From Oleomonas cavernae (lineage in GTDB: Bacteria > Pseudomonadota > Alphaproteobacteria > Zavarziniales > Zavarziniaceae), in contig NZ_QYUK01000011.1 of the NCBI RefSeq assembly GCF_003590945.1, positions 2,446,001 to 2,510,000 of the forward strand: 64,000 nt of DNA, in the 5' to 3' direction. The position numbers and the translations under genes are program-made. The notes under the pieces are model-generated. The model ran no database searches and had not been told where the DNA came from. It saw only the letters and a list, made by a program, of their open reading frames with translations. This document shows positions 43,570 through 52,792 of this stretch, one piece after another. The stretch's first letter is position 1. Each line of letters begins with the position of its first letter.

Positions 43570-43698
43570 ATGGACGATCAATTTCTGGGGCAAATTGCCG
43601 ATGATTTGGCGCGCCTGTTCCGTATCGGTCATGTCACAATTCAGGTCGAACAGGGCAATGGCACCCCTTGCCGCCTCGAGCCGGCGGAAGTGGTGTAA
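43570..43698 (+). pseudogene. Remnant of a CDF metal-exporter 3' end
   Basis: The last 42 codons read MDDQFLGQIADDLARLFRIGHVTIQVEQ and end CRLEPAEVV, almost the same as the C-terminus of the intact exporter (DDLFLGKVADELHGRFRIGHVTIQIEAGNGDPCRLEPAEVV region). DNA identity with 42416-42544 is about 75 percent by eye. No upstream exporter sequence is present, so this is a fragment of a diverged second copy on the far side of the low-GC insert. Confidence 0.75.
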
Positions 43699-43791
43699 CC
43701 AGACCGTGGCCTGATCTCAGGCTGCGCAAGACCCGGTCGATCACAGGAAACAATCCCAGGTCCGGGCAGGCACCGCTTTCCGGAGGACCGC

Positions 43792-46022
43792 GTGATCGAC
43801 AAATTATGGGGCACCCTGGTCGCCTTGGGGGTTGTGGGACGCACCATGCTGCGAAAGCCGCCCCGGCCTGTGTCGATGCCGGAGCGGCTGGCGGCCATGC
43901 CGGCGGATGCCCCGCTCGCAGCCCCCCTGACCATCCACTGGGACGAGCACCAGATCCCCTTCATCGAGGCGCAGTCCGATCGCGACCTGGCCGTGGGCCT
44001 GGGCCTTGTCCACGCCCACCTGCGCCTGGGCCAGATCGAGATCATGCGCCGGGTCGCCCTGGGCCGGGTTGCGGAGATGATCGCCCCCTGGGCATCGAGA
44101 TGGACCGCAGCCTCCGCCTGCTGGAGTTGGGCCGCGCGGTGCCGGCAATCATCGACACCCTGCCGCAGGCGACCCGCGACTGGGCCGAAGGCTTCGTCGC
44201 GGGTTACAATCATTACCTCGCCAAGGTCGCCGAACTGCCGCCCGAATTCGCCATCCTGGGCCTCGCGCGCGAGCCCTGGAGCCTGGTCGACCTGTTCACC
44301 CATGCCCGGCTGATGGCCGTGGATGCCAGTTGGGTTGCCTGGGGCCGCCTGCTGCGCGCCAGGGCGTCCATGCCCCCCGCCGCCTGGGCCGCGCTGTGGC
44401 AACGCCTGGTCGCCGGCGGGGCGGCAGCGGGGTTGAGCAACCAGCCGGCCAGCCTGACCGAGCAGGCACTGGCAGCGCTCGCCCGCGGCGGCAGCAATTC
44501 GGTCGCCGTCGCCGCGGGTCGCAGCGGCGGCGCCGGCGCCCTGATCGCCAGCGACCCGCACCTGGCCATCGGCCTGCCCAATCCGTGCCTGATCGCCGGG
44601 CTGCATTCGCCGCAGACCCAGGCCGTCGGCCTGATGATGCCCGGCATCCCGTTCATGCCGGTCGGCCGCAACCGCTGGATCGCCTGGGGCGGCACCAATC
44701 TCTATGCCCAGACCAGCGACCTGTTCGATCTCGCCGGCCTGCCCGCCGGGCAGATCTCGACCCGGCACGAGACGATCAAGGTGCGCGGCGGCGGCACCAG
44801 GACGCTGCGCCTGCGCCGCTGCCCGCTGGGGCCGATCGTCTCGGACGGCCGAATGCTGCGGCATGACCGGCCGCTGGCCCTGCGCTGGATCGGCCATCAG
44901 CCGACTGACGAACTCAGCGCCATGCTAGGCGTCGCCCGGGCGCGTAACTTTGACGAGTTCAGCCGGGCCGTCGAGGGCATCGCCGTGCCCGGCCTGAACC
45001 TGACCTTCGCCGGTGTCGACGGCCGGGTGGGCCAGTTGCTGGCCACCCACGTGCCGCGGCAGCGCCGCAGCCTCGGGCACGACCTGGTTGTGCCCTGGCG
45101 ACAGCCCTGGGACCCGGCGGACCGGCTGACCAGCGCCGACCTGCCGGTGCGATGCGACCCGGCGGCGGGCTACGTCGCCTCCGCCAACGACCGGCCGCCG
45201 GCCGGCGCCGAGGGGGTGGGCCTGTTCTATGCGCCCGACGACCGGATTGCGCGCCTGCGCCTGCTGCTGGGCGGCGGGGGACCGATCACGCCGGGCGATC
45301 TGGCTGCCTTGCAGCAGGACGTCGATCATGCGCCGGCCCTGCCCCTGCGCGACCTGTTGCTGGCCGGCCTGGGCAAGGCGCCAAGGCCGGCGCCGCAACA
45401 GCGGATCGTCGCCCTGCTGGCCCAATGGGACGGTTGCTATGGCGCAGAATCGGCGGGCGCCACGGCCTTCGAATTCCTTCTGGCGCGGACCGTGTTCACC
45501 CTGTGGAAGCGATCGGCGCTCAGTCCCTACGACGCGGTTCGCCGCGCCCGCCCGCTGATCCAGGCCGACCTCGAAGCCCTGCCGCCGGAAATTCTGGCAC
45601 GGGCCTTGGACAAGGCCCTGGCGCGCCTGGCACGCCGCTGGCCCCGGGATCCGCGCTGGGGCCAGGTGCACCGCCTGCGCTTGCGCCATGCCCTGGGGGC
45701 CCTGCCCCGGATCGGCAAATATTTCGGCGCGCCCGACATCCCCGCCGCCGGCTGCAACGACACCGTGAACAAGGCGGCCCACGGCCTCTCCGACAAGGCG
45801 CACTGGGCCGGCTTCGGTGCCGCCGCGCGCCATATCTCCGACCTGGGCGACCCGGATGCCAACCAGTTCCTGCTGCTGGGCGGCCAGGACGGCTGGTTCG
45901 GCAGCGCCAATTTCGCCGACCAGGTCGCACGCTGGGCCGGCGGGACCTATATCACCGTGCCGCTGCGCCTGGAGGCGGCACAGGCGGGGTTCGGGCACAA
46001 GACGACGTTCCGCCCGGCATAG
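43792..46022 (+). CDS. Penicillin acylase-family Ntn hydrolase (frame break near 44090)
   Basis: An Ntn-type amidohydrolase precursor, 743 residues after repair, the usual length of the family. The autocatalytic site is RGG-S235-NSVAVAAGRS; the new N-terminal serine is the nucleophile, splitting an alpha chain of about 234 residues from the beta chain. WDEHQIPFIEAQSDRDLAVGLGLVHA and IPFMPVGRNRWIAWGGTN are typical. GTG 43792 has CGGAGG upstream. The frame changes in a C run near 44087-44091; one added base joins AEMIAP to LGIEMDRSL. No export signal is convincing. Substrates of relatives include beta-lactams, acyl-homoserine lactones and other amides. Confidence 0.82.
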
Positions 46023-46026
46023 CCGC

Positions 46027-46470
46027 CTAATGCAGCAGCGTGCTGGGCGGCGTGTCTTCCTCGTCGTCCGCCTCGATCTCGGGGCCGCCGGCCTCCAGCG
46101 TGCCGGCCAGGGGGCTGGCCTGGTGGTGGACCAGGCGCCAGTCGCCGTCTTCGCGCACGAAGACATTGGTCGCCGCCAGGGCCTGGTCGTCGATCACCTC
46201 GACCAGGATCACCATGGCGGTGGAAGGCCCCAGGATCATGGCCTGTTCGCCGCGCGGCTGGATCTTGGGCGAGGCCGGGTTGCGCAGGATGTCGGCCCAG
46301 GATTTCAGCACCATCTCGCGGTCGGTCAGCGGCGGCCAGCCGGGGTGGATGCAGGCAACCGGCGCTCGCACCGCCCACAAGGCCGCCATGGCGCGGGCAT
46401 CGCGCCGGTGAAAGGCGGCATAGAAGGCGCGATTGGCCGCCAAGACTTGTGCTTCGGTCCCTTCGCTCAT
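46027..46470 (-). CDS. SnoaL/NTF2-like fold protein
   Basis: A protein of 147 residues with the NTF2-like cone fold pattern: an N-terminal helix VLAANRAFYAAFHRRDARAMAALW, then VACIHPGWPPLTDREMVLKSWADIL and the strand pair NVFVREDGDWRLVHHQASPLAG. This fold is used by ketosteroid isomerase-like and polyketide cyclase-like enzymes and by many non-enzymatic proteins. The C-terminal tail is very acidic. It converges on the penicillin acylase gene with four bases between the stops. I cannot assign a substrate. Confidence 0.75.
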   Translation of the reverse strand: MSEGTEAQVLAANRAFYAAFHRRDARAMAALWAVRAPVACIHPGWPPLTDREMVLKSWADILRNPASPKIQPRGEQAMILGPSTAMVILVEVIDDQALAATNVFVREDGDWRLVHHQASPLAGTLEAGGPEIEADDEEDTPPSTLLH

Positions 46471-46536
46471 GACTTTACCTTTCTGCTGGCGCCAAGCCTG
46501 CGCGAAAACCGATGCAAGGGAAACAGCCCGTCGCGG

Positions 46537-46932
46537 TCATGGGCCGGCCCCGCAAGGCGACAGCACCAGCGGAACGTCATCGGCGACATTACCGGCCACG
46601 GTGCCGAGCGGCCGGCACTCGCCGGCAATGCACAGGAGATGATCGGGAACCATGCCCGAGCGGGCCAGCGTCAGCCGGGCCACCGGGGCCAGATGCGGAT
46701 CGTACTGCCACCAGCCGTCGATCGCTGCGGCATCGGCCGGCGGGTCCATGCCGGCGCCCGAGCCGCGAACCCTGGCCCGGACCAGCTCGAGGCCGGCGGG
46801 GTCCAGGTGCCAATCCTCCTGCCATTCGATCTTTTCGATCGAATGGCGCCAGCTCAGGGTGAAATCAGCAACCTCCAGCCGGGCCATCACCGTGCCGCTG
46901 AGCAGGGCGATGCACAGGACGGCGGCCATCAC
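46537..46932 (-). CDS. DUF1850 protein of a TRAP-TAXI operon
   Basis: A 131-residue protein beginning with a hydrophobic segment (MMAAVLCIALLSGTVM), followed by FTLSWRHSIEKIEWQEDWHL, the signature region of DUF1850. This family is regularly encoded with fused TRAP permeases and TAXI binding proteins, and is probably a periplasmic accessory factor. It overlaps the preceding Gre-family gene by four bases (GTGA) and is the last gene of the operon. Confidence 0.78.
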   Translation of the reverse strand: MMAAVLCIALLSGTVMARLEVADFTLSWRHSIEKIEWQEDWHLDPAGLELVRARVRGSGAGMDPPADAAAIDGWWQYDPHLAPVARLTLARSGMVPDHLLCIAGECRPLGTVAGNVADDVPLVLSPCGAGP

Positions 46933-47378
46933 GCCGACGGCAGGGTCAGGTCGATGATTTCCAGGCCGCGGGCTCCGGCCGGGCGCTGCCAGATCACCGT
47001 GTCGCCGATCGCGGCCCCGATCAGGGCCCGGCCCAGGGGCGACAGATAGTTGATCTTGCCCGCCGCCGGATCCGCCTCGTGCTCGCCGACCAGGGTCACG
47101 GCCAGTTCCTCGTCATCCTCGTCGACCGCGACCACGCGAGCACCGAAACGCGCCGTCTCGGGCGGCACGGTCAGGGCGGGAACGACGTCGGCCACCTGAA
47201 TCAGGGCATCGAGGCGGGATCGCTCGTTCTCCGCCTCCATCCCCTCGGCGCCTTCCAATGCCAGCCGGCGGGCTTGTAACGCCTGAAGGCCGGATGGGGT
47301 GATGCGATGGGGCGCGACCGGCGGACGCTCGGCATCGCCCGTGGCGGTGTCGTCCTCGCGGACGAAGGCCCGGCTCAT
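46929..47378 (-). CDS. GreA/GreB-family transcription factor-like protein
   Basis: A 149-residue protein with the Gre layout: a helical N-terminal coiled coil (SGLQALQARRLALEGAEGMEAENERSRLDALIQVADVV) and a C-terminal FKBP-like domain ending in INYLSPLGRALIGAAIGDTVIWQRPAG, the conserved Gre C-terminal motif. Gre factors bind in the RNA polymerase secondary channel. The acidic coiled-coil tip that triggers RNA cleavage in GreA is not evident, so an Rnk- or Gfh1-like modulator is also possible. It overlaps the TRAP permease (ATGA) upstream and DUF1850 (GTGA) downstream, an odd place for a Gre gene. Confidence 0.75.
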   Translation of the reverse strand: MSRAFVREDDTATGDAERPPVAPHRITPSGLQALQARRLALEGAEGMEAENERSRLDALIQVADVVPALTVPPETARFGARVVAVDEDDEELAVTLVGEHEADPAAGKINYLSPLGRALIGAAIGDTVIWQRPAGARGLEIIDLTLPSA

Positions 47379-49485
47379 GCCCGCGCCATCGGCGGCGCGG
47401 CCCGCCGTGCCGCCATGACCTGCAGCACGATGAACACAGCCGCCAGGGCAAAGCCGATCTCGTCGGTCAGCGGGCTGGACAGGATCAGGCCCAGGGCGCC
47501 GCCGATGGCGATCGGCATCTGCCACACCGGCACACGCGTGAAGAAGTAACCGATGGCAACGCCGCCCCACAGGCCGATGGCCACCAGCGCCCGCACGCTG
47601 GCATAGGCGATGGCGACCGGGTCCGTGGTCTGCAGCAGCAGGGCGGTGTCATAGACCGCCATGAAGGGCACGACATAGCCGGCCAGGGCGATACGCGTGG
47701 CGATCCAGCCGATCTCCATATGTCCCGCCTTGGCGATCGAGGATGCCGCCAGGGCGGCGAGCGCCACCGGCGGCGTCAGGTCGGCCATGATGCCGAAATA
47801 GAAGCAGAACATGTGCGAGGCGATCGGCGGCACGCCCATCTGCAGCAGGGCGGGGGCGGCGATCGACGAGGTGATGATGTAGTTGGGGATGGTCGGCAGG
47901 CCGGTGCCCAGCACCAGGCAGGCGATCATGGTCAGCACCAGGGCGAAGAACAGGTTGCCGCCCGACAGCGCCACGATGCTGCCCGCCAGGCTCGACGCGA
48001 TGCCGGTCAGGGTGGTGACGCCGATCAGCACGCCCACCAGGGCGCAGGCGACGCCCACGCCCAGGGCATTGCGCGCACCATCGGCCAGGCTGCTGAGGAT
48101 CAGCGCCAAGGTCGCCCGGCCGTCGCGCAGGGCAAAGGCGGCAAGGCCCAGAACCAGAATGGCGATGCCGCCGACCGCCTCCGCCGCCACCCCCTGTTCC
48201 ACCGCCCAGCCGGCCAGCAGGCCCAGGCTGATCCAGAACGCGACGCGCTGGATCATGTTGCCCAGCGCCCCCTTGGCCACCGACTGCCCCAGGATCAGGG
48301 CCACCGTGGCGAACAGGCCGATGACGCCGGCAAACAGCGGCGTGTAACCGGAAAAGAGCAAGGTGACCAGGGCCGCCAGCGGCAGCAGCAGGTACCAGCC
48401 CTTGCGCAGGGCGGCCAGCACGCTGGGGATCTCGGCCCCGCTCAAGCCCCGCAGGTTCTGCTTGCCCGCCTCCAGGTGCACCATCCAGAAGGCGGAAGCA
48501 TAGTAGAGGATCGCCGGGATGATCGCCGCGGTGGCGATTTCGGCATAGGCCACCCCCAAGGTCTCGGCCATGATGAAGGCGACGGCCCCCATCACCGGCG
48601 GCATGATCTGCCCGCCCATCGACGCCGTGGCCTCCACGGCGCCGGCAAAGGCCGGGCGATAGCCGAAGCGGGTCATCAACGGGATGGTGAACTGCCCCAC
48701 CGTCAGCACATTGGCGACGCCCGAGCCGTTGATCGTGCCCATCAGCCCCGAGGAGATCACCGCCACCTTGGCCGGCCCGCCCTTGGCCCGCCCGACCAGG
48801 CCCATGGAGACGTCGTTGAACAGCTTGATCATGCCGGCATGTTCGAGGAAGGCACCGAACAGCACGAACAGGAAGATATAGGTCGCCGACACGAAGGTCG
48901 GCGTGCCGTAGATGCCTTCGGTGCCCAGGTAGAGCTGATCGACCACCTGCTCGAAGGTGAAGCCGCGATGGGCGAGGCCGAAGGGCAGGTGCGGGCCCAG
49001 CAGGGCATAGGGGATGAACACGCCGCACATGATCGGCAGGGCCAGCCCCATGATCCGCCGCGAGGCCTCGAAGATCAGCACGAGGGTCAGGCAGCCGGCG
49101 ACGATGTCGGCCGGGATCGGATCGCCCGAGCGGATGATCAGGTCATGCTCGAACACCAGGTGATAGAACCCCAGGGCGAAGCCCAGGATGCCGAAACCCC
49201 AGTCGTACCACGGCACCTTGCGCTCGCCGCCGGCCTGCGGCGTCCAGCCGAACAGCAGGAACACCAGCAGCAGCAGGAAGCCGACATGGATGGAACGCAG
49301 GGCGAGGCTGGAGATCGGGCTGAGCGCCGCGGTCCAGATCTGGAACAAGGAGAAGGCGACACCGATGGCAGCCGCCGCCAGTGCCGCCTTCCCCCGAGCG
49401 TGCCGTGCCCCGCTGCCGGGTTCTCGCGATCGACGATGTGGAGGTCGCCGCCGCCCTTATCCCGTTCAGCCGATGCCTCGGTCAC
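47375..49485 (-). CDS. TRAP transporter fused permease (frame break near 49394)
   Basis: A TRAP permease in which the small (4TM) and large (12TM) subunits are fused, 703 residues after repair. Many hydrophobic helices, the motif MGTINGSGVANVLTVGQFTIPLM, and GQIMPPVMGAVAFIMAE are typical of TAXI-type permeases. The ribosome site and start GTG 49485 (MTEASAERDKGG) lie in a different frame from the main body; adding one base in the G run at 49392-49396 gives GTLGGKAALAAAAIGVAFSLFQIW. It overlaps the TAXI gene by four bases (GTGA). It uses an ion gradient to import a solute, probably an organic acid. Confidence 0.85.
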
Positions 49486-50453
49486 GCGAACCCCTTCTCC
49501 TTGAAGAACTTCAGGGCGCCCGGATGCAGCGGCAGCGGGCCCTTGGCGGCATTGGCGTCGAGCTTGATGCCCTTGGCCGCGGCATGGGCGGCCGCCAGCA
49601 TCTCAAGGTTGCCGTAGAGCGCCGAGGTCATGCCGTAGGCGAGGTCTTCCGAGACGCCGTCGTGGCTCACCAGCAGGTTCTGGATCGACGCCGTGGGCAC
49701 GGCCGCGTCCTGCCCGGTATAGGTGCCGGCCGGAATCTCCGCCGCCTGATAGGCCGGGTCACCGACCTTGGCCACGATATCGGCCGGCACCGGCACCACC
49801 ACGATCGCGATCGAGGCGGCAAGATCCTTGATCGAGCCGACACCCAGGCCGGCCGATTGCAGGGTGACGTCGATCTGGCGGTTCTTCATCAGGTCGACCG
49901 ATTCCGCGAAAGCGAGATATTCGACCTTGGCGAAATCCTCGTATGTGAGCCCGGCCGCCTTCAGGATGGCGCGGGCGTTCAACTCCGTGCCCGACTTGGG
50001 CGCGCCGACCGAAATCCGCTTGCCCTTCAGGTCGGCCAGAGTCTTGACCCCGCTCTCGGCGCTGGCGACGATCTGGACATAGTTGGAATAGATGGCGGCG
50101 ATCAGGCGCAGCTTGTCGAGCTTGGCCTTGAACCCCGCCTCCTCATTGCCGGCAAAGGCCTGGCTCGCGGAATCGGCCAGGGTGAAGCCGATTTCCCCCT
50201 GGCCCTTCTGCAGCAGATTAAGGTTCTCGACCGAGGCCTTGGTCGCCTGGACGCTGCTCTTGGCGCCGGCGACGGTCTTGTCGATCGCCCCGGCCAGGGC
50301 GACGCCGATCGGGTAATAGGCGCCCGATGTGCCCCCGGTGAGGATGTTCACGAAGGTCTCGGCCCGGGCACCGCGCAGGCCCAGCACGCCAAGGGTGACA
50401 AGGCCGGCCCCGGCGCCGAGCAGGATACGCCGATCGATTACACTGCGTTCCAT
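49482..50453 (-). CDS. TAXI-family TRAP solute-binding protein
   Basis: A periplasmic binding protein of 323 residues. The N-terminus MERSVIDRRILLGAGAGLVTLGVLGLRGARA is a signal peptide, possibly Tat, with cleavage after ARA. The mature part begins TFVNILTGGTSGAYYPIG, the TAXI signature, and contains GKRISVGAPKSGTELNARAIL. It captures the solute for the fused permease encoded next. The ligand cannot be read from sequence; relatives bind glutamate or other carboxylates. It is the first gene of the four-gene operon. Confidence 0.9.
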   Translation of the reverse strand: MERSVIDRRILLGAGAGLVTLGVLGLRGARAETFVNILTGGTSGAYYPIGVALAGAIDKTVAGAKSSVQATKASVENLNLLQKGQGEIGFTLADSASQAFAGNEEAGFKAKLDKLRLIAAIYSNYVQIVASAESGVKTLADLKGKRISVGAPKSGTELNARAILKAAGLTYEDFAKVEYLAFAESVDLMKNRQIDVTLQSAGLGVGSIKDLAASIAIVVVPVPADIVAKVGDPAYQAAEIPAGTYTGQDAAVPTASIQNLLVSHDGVSEDLAYGMTSALYGNLEMLAAAHAAAKGIKLDANAAKGPLPLHPGALKFFKEKGFA

Positions 50454-50610
50454 GGGCTTTTCCCCTTATGTCATGGCGCATCTGGTGGCGCCGTTGAAGG
50501 GTTGATCTTGGGGACTAGGCTCCTGCGCCGCAAGCCCTTGGGTGTGGCGGCGATCATAGACGGCACATGCCGCCCATGATTTTCTGATTGCGTCACGCGG
50601 ATTGAGGTCC

Positions 50611-51465
50611 ATGCGCGCTCGGTCGACTTCCCTGGCACTGATCCTGGTTCTTGGCCTGATGGCACCGGTCCAGGCCGATGAACGCGGGTCCCGCGGGGCC
50701 GGCTGGGGGGCGGCGCCGGCAATCGACCAGGCACCGCTGCCGAAGTTTCCCGGGCGCGGCGCCCCGCCGGCCGGCCGGCCCGACCAGCGCGCCCGGCCCC
50801 AGCCCGAAGGCCAGGTCGACGCCGTCCCCCTGCCGCTGGCCGCCATCGGCGTGGTCGACTCGCCCGACAGTTTCTGCACCGGCACGGTCATCGGCCGGCG
50901 CGCCGTCCTGACCGCGGCGCACTGCGTCTTCGACCATTACGGCAACGTCCGCACGCCCGACAGCTTCATGGCCGGCCATGGCGACAACGGCGACGTGATC
51001 GAGGCCGAAATCGTCGAGGCTTTCGTCCCGCCCAGCTTCAACCTCGACCGCTTCAACGACACCAACGAGATCGACGGCCTCGACTGGGCGATCCTGGAAC
51101 TGGACCGGGATGTCGGCGATGTCACCGGCATCGTGCCGGTGGCCGGCTTCGACCGCTCGGCGCTGAAAGCCTATAGCGGCGGGACCCGCGTCTTCGTCCA
51201 GATCGGCTATGGCGAGGAGGACGGCGACCGGGTCACCATCCGCCGCGGCTGCACCGTGATCGAGGCCTGGGACGACAATACCTTCGGCCACGATTGCGGC
51301 AGCGTGCAGGGCGACTCGGGCGGCCCTGACCTGGCGCTGATCGACGGCCGATGGGCGATCATCGGCATCGAATCGGCCGAGATCGACACCGACCAGACCA
51401 AGGGCATGGACATGGCCGTGGGCGCCCGCGCCTTCGCCCGCGAAGCGGCAAAGCACGCGAACTGA
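50611..51465 (+). CDS. Secreted trypsin-like serine protease
   Basis: A protein of 284 residues with a signal peptide (residues 1-22, ending VQA) and a proline-rich linker to about residue 65. A chymotrypsin-fold domain follows, with the catalytic triad in place: His in LTAAHCVFD, Asp in GLDWAILEL and Ser in QGDSGGPDLAL. The acidic residues near the substrate pocket (GHDCGSVQ) suggest, but do not prove, trypsin-like specificity. It starts at ATG 50611 with GAGG close by; TTG 50602 is a weaker choice. It is divergent from the TRAP operon across 157 bases in which I see no clear site. Confidence 0.85.
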   Translation: MRARSTSLALILVLGLMAPVQADERGSRGAGWGAAPAIDQAPLPKFPGRGAPPAGRPDQRARPQPEGQVDAVPLPLAAIGVVDSPDSFCTGTVIGRRAVLTAAHCVFDHYGNVRTPDSFMAGHGDNGDVIEAEIVEAFVPPSFNLDRFNDTNEIDGLDWAILELDRDVGDVTGIVPVAGFDRSALKAYSGGTRVFVQIGYGEEDGDRVTIRRGCTVIEAWDDNTFGHDCGSVQGDSGGPDLALIDGRWAIIGIESAEIDTDQTKGMDMAVGARAFAREAAKHAN

Positions 51466-51469
51466 ACCC

Positions 51470-52039
51470 CTATTGGCGCGCCAGAATGACCGTGGTGCAG
51501 CCCGGGGCACCGGTGATCCGGCCGCCCATGGCCTTGCCGTCGGTCGTCACCTCGAGATCGACGCCCACCATGACATAGCCCGGCGGCCGCTCGATCCAGG
51601 CCTCCGGGTACAGCGACAGATAGCGGTCGCCCGGCTGTGGGGCCGCACCCGACACGCTGAAGCTGCCCGAGGGCACGCCCGGATTGCCGCGCATGGCATA
51701 GAAATGGACGATCCCGCCGATCGTCCCGCCCGAGGGCGGCGTGATATCGAGATCGACACCGGTCTTGCCCTGGGCGCAGGTATAGACGCCCCGCCACGAG
51801 CCGACGAAACCCGTCGAGCGATCGGGCTTGATGGGGGTGGTGGCCGGCGGGGGGCCGGCCGACGGGGGAGCAGCCGGCGGCGGCGGCGCCGGTTCGGGGG
51901 CCGGCTCAACCTCGGGCGCCGGGGCCGGCTTGGCCCCGCTTCCCGACATGCCGCCCAGAAACCCGCCCTGGGCCCAGGCCAGCGGTGCTGCCGCGAGGAC
52001 CGCCGTCAGCGCCAGGGGGCCGGTGATTCTCTGTAACAT
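51470..52039 (-). CDS. Secreted Pro/Ala-rich hypothetical protein
   Basis: A protein of 189 residues: a signal peptide (MLQRITGPLALTAVLAAAPLAWA), a glycine stretch, a Pro/Ala linker at about 25-65, and a C-terminal globular domain starting FVGSWRGVYTCAQGKTGVDLDI and ending ITGAPGCTTVILARQ with two cysteines that may pair. Similar GxWxGxYxCxQG domains occur in uncharacterised alphaproteobacterial secreted proteins. ATG 52066 is an alternative start; both have poor ribosome sites. It converges on the protease gene with a five-base gap. Confidence 0.6.
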   Translation of the reverse strand: MLQRITGPLALTAVLAAAPLAWAQGGFLGGMSGSGAKPAPAPEVEPAPEPAPPPPAAPPSAGPPPATTPIKPDRSTGFVGSWRGVYTCAQGKTGVDLDITPPSGGTIGGIVHFYAMRGNPGVPSGSFSVSGAAPQPGDRYLSLYPEAWIERPPGYVMVGVDLEVTTDGKAMGGRITGAPGCTTVILARQ

Positions 52040-52279
52040 TCGTCGCGACAAGGTTCCACACCCCATGGTTGACGCTTACACACCCTGCTATGTGCCCGAT
52101 CCAGCAACGAATTTCCATGATCATGGCATGCTCGGGCAATATTGTCCCGGCCGACCAGCGACGGCCGCTTGACGGCAAATATCGACGGTCCATAAGCTGA
52201 CGCATGGCCCGCTCGGACGCGGCGATTGTGCCGTGGTGTGTCGCCGATCATATCTGGGGAATGGGGCAGTGTGGTCTAC

Positions 52280-52302
52280 TGACGTTCATCCCATGAACGT
52301 CA
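52280..52302. promoter_or_regulatory. Perfect 23-bp palindrome in the leader of the DUF1036 gene
   Basis: TGACGTTCAT-CCC-ATGAACGTCA, ten-base perfect arms around three bases, ends 18 bases before the ATG and just before the GGGGGAGAG ribosome site. It is either an operator or an mRNA hairpin controlling translation. The remaining 240 bases upstream hold no gene that I can support. Confidence 0.55.
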
Positions 52303-52320
52303 ATGAGGGGGAGAGCAAGA

Positions 52321-52755
52321 ATGCGCATCGGAGCGGTCGCGATTGCGACACTGATGGCCACGGGCGTGGCACTGGCGGCGGCGCCCGCCTTCGCCGAATA
52401 CAAGGTTTGCAACAAGACCAAGCTGACCACCTCGGTCGCGGTCGGTTATTACGACGACAAGACCGCTAACGGCGTCGAGGACGGCGTCTGGGTCTCCGAG
52501 GGTTGGTGGAATGTCGAGGCCGGCAAGTGCGCGGACCTGATCAAGGGGCCGCTGAAGGTCCGCTACGTCTATGTCTATGCCGAGCATCCCGACGGCAGCG
52601 GCTGGAGCGGCGACTCGAATTTCTGCGTCAAGCAGGCCGAGTTCACCATCCGCGGCAACGAGAATTGCGAGCGCCGCGGCTTCGAGACCAAGGGGTTCTC
52701 GGAGGTCGACACGGGCGCGGACGGCAAGTCCTACACCACCAACCTGACCGACTGA
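52321..52755 (+). CDS. DUF1036 secreted protein
   Basis: A 144-residue protein with a signal peptide (MRIGAVAIATLMATGVALAAAPAFA) and a DUF1036 domain: YKVCNKTKLTTSVAVGYYDD, SEGWWNVEAGKCADL and VYAEHPDGSGWSGDSNFCVKQAEF, with four to five cysteines likely forming disulfides. The function of the family is unknown; it is common in alphaproteobacteria as small periplasmic or secreted proteins. ATG 52321 has a strong GGGGGAGAG site and is preferred over an upstream ATG at 52303. Confidence 0.83.
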   Translation: MRIGAVAIATLMATGVALAAAPAFAEYKVCNKTKLTTSVAVGYYDDKTANGVEDGVWVSEGWWNVEAGKCADLIKGPLKVRYVYVYAEHPDGSGWSGDSNFCVKQAEFTIRGNENCERRGFETKGFSEVDTGADGKSYTTNLTD

Positions 52756-52760
52756 GCCCT

Positions 52761-52792
52761 TGCCCTCCCATCCCGCCCGGGGTGGGAGGGCA
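52761..52792. terminator. Strong hairpin between convergent genes
   Basis: TGCCCTCCCA / TGGGAGGGCA are perfect ten-base arms around TCCCGCCCGGGG. The hairpin fills the space between the DUF1036 and hrpB stops. A T run is lacking on both sides, so factor-independent termination is not certain. Confidence 0.5.

Noticed and set aside
43501-43632. N-terminal extension of the hypothetical protein at 42913
   Set aside because: This part is antisense to the metal-exporter remnant, and a better start with a ribosome site lies at 43500.
46027-46470. SnoaL-like protein as a steroid delta-isomerase
   Set aside because: The fold fits, but the catalytic Tyr/Asp pattern of ketosteroid isomerase is not evident and the gene lies outside the steroid cluster.
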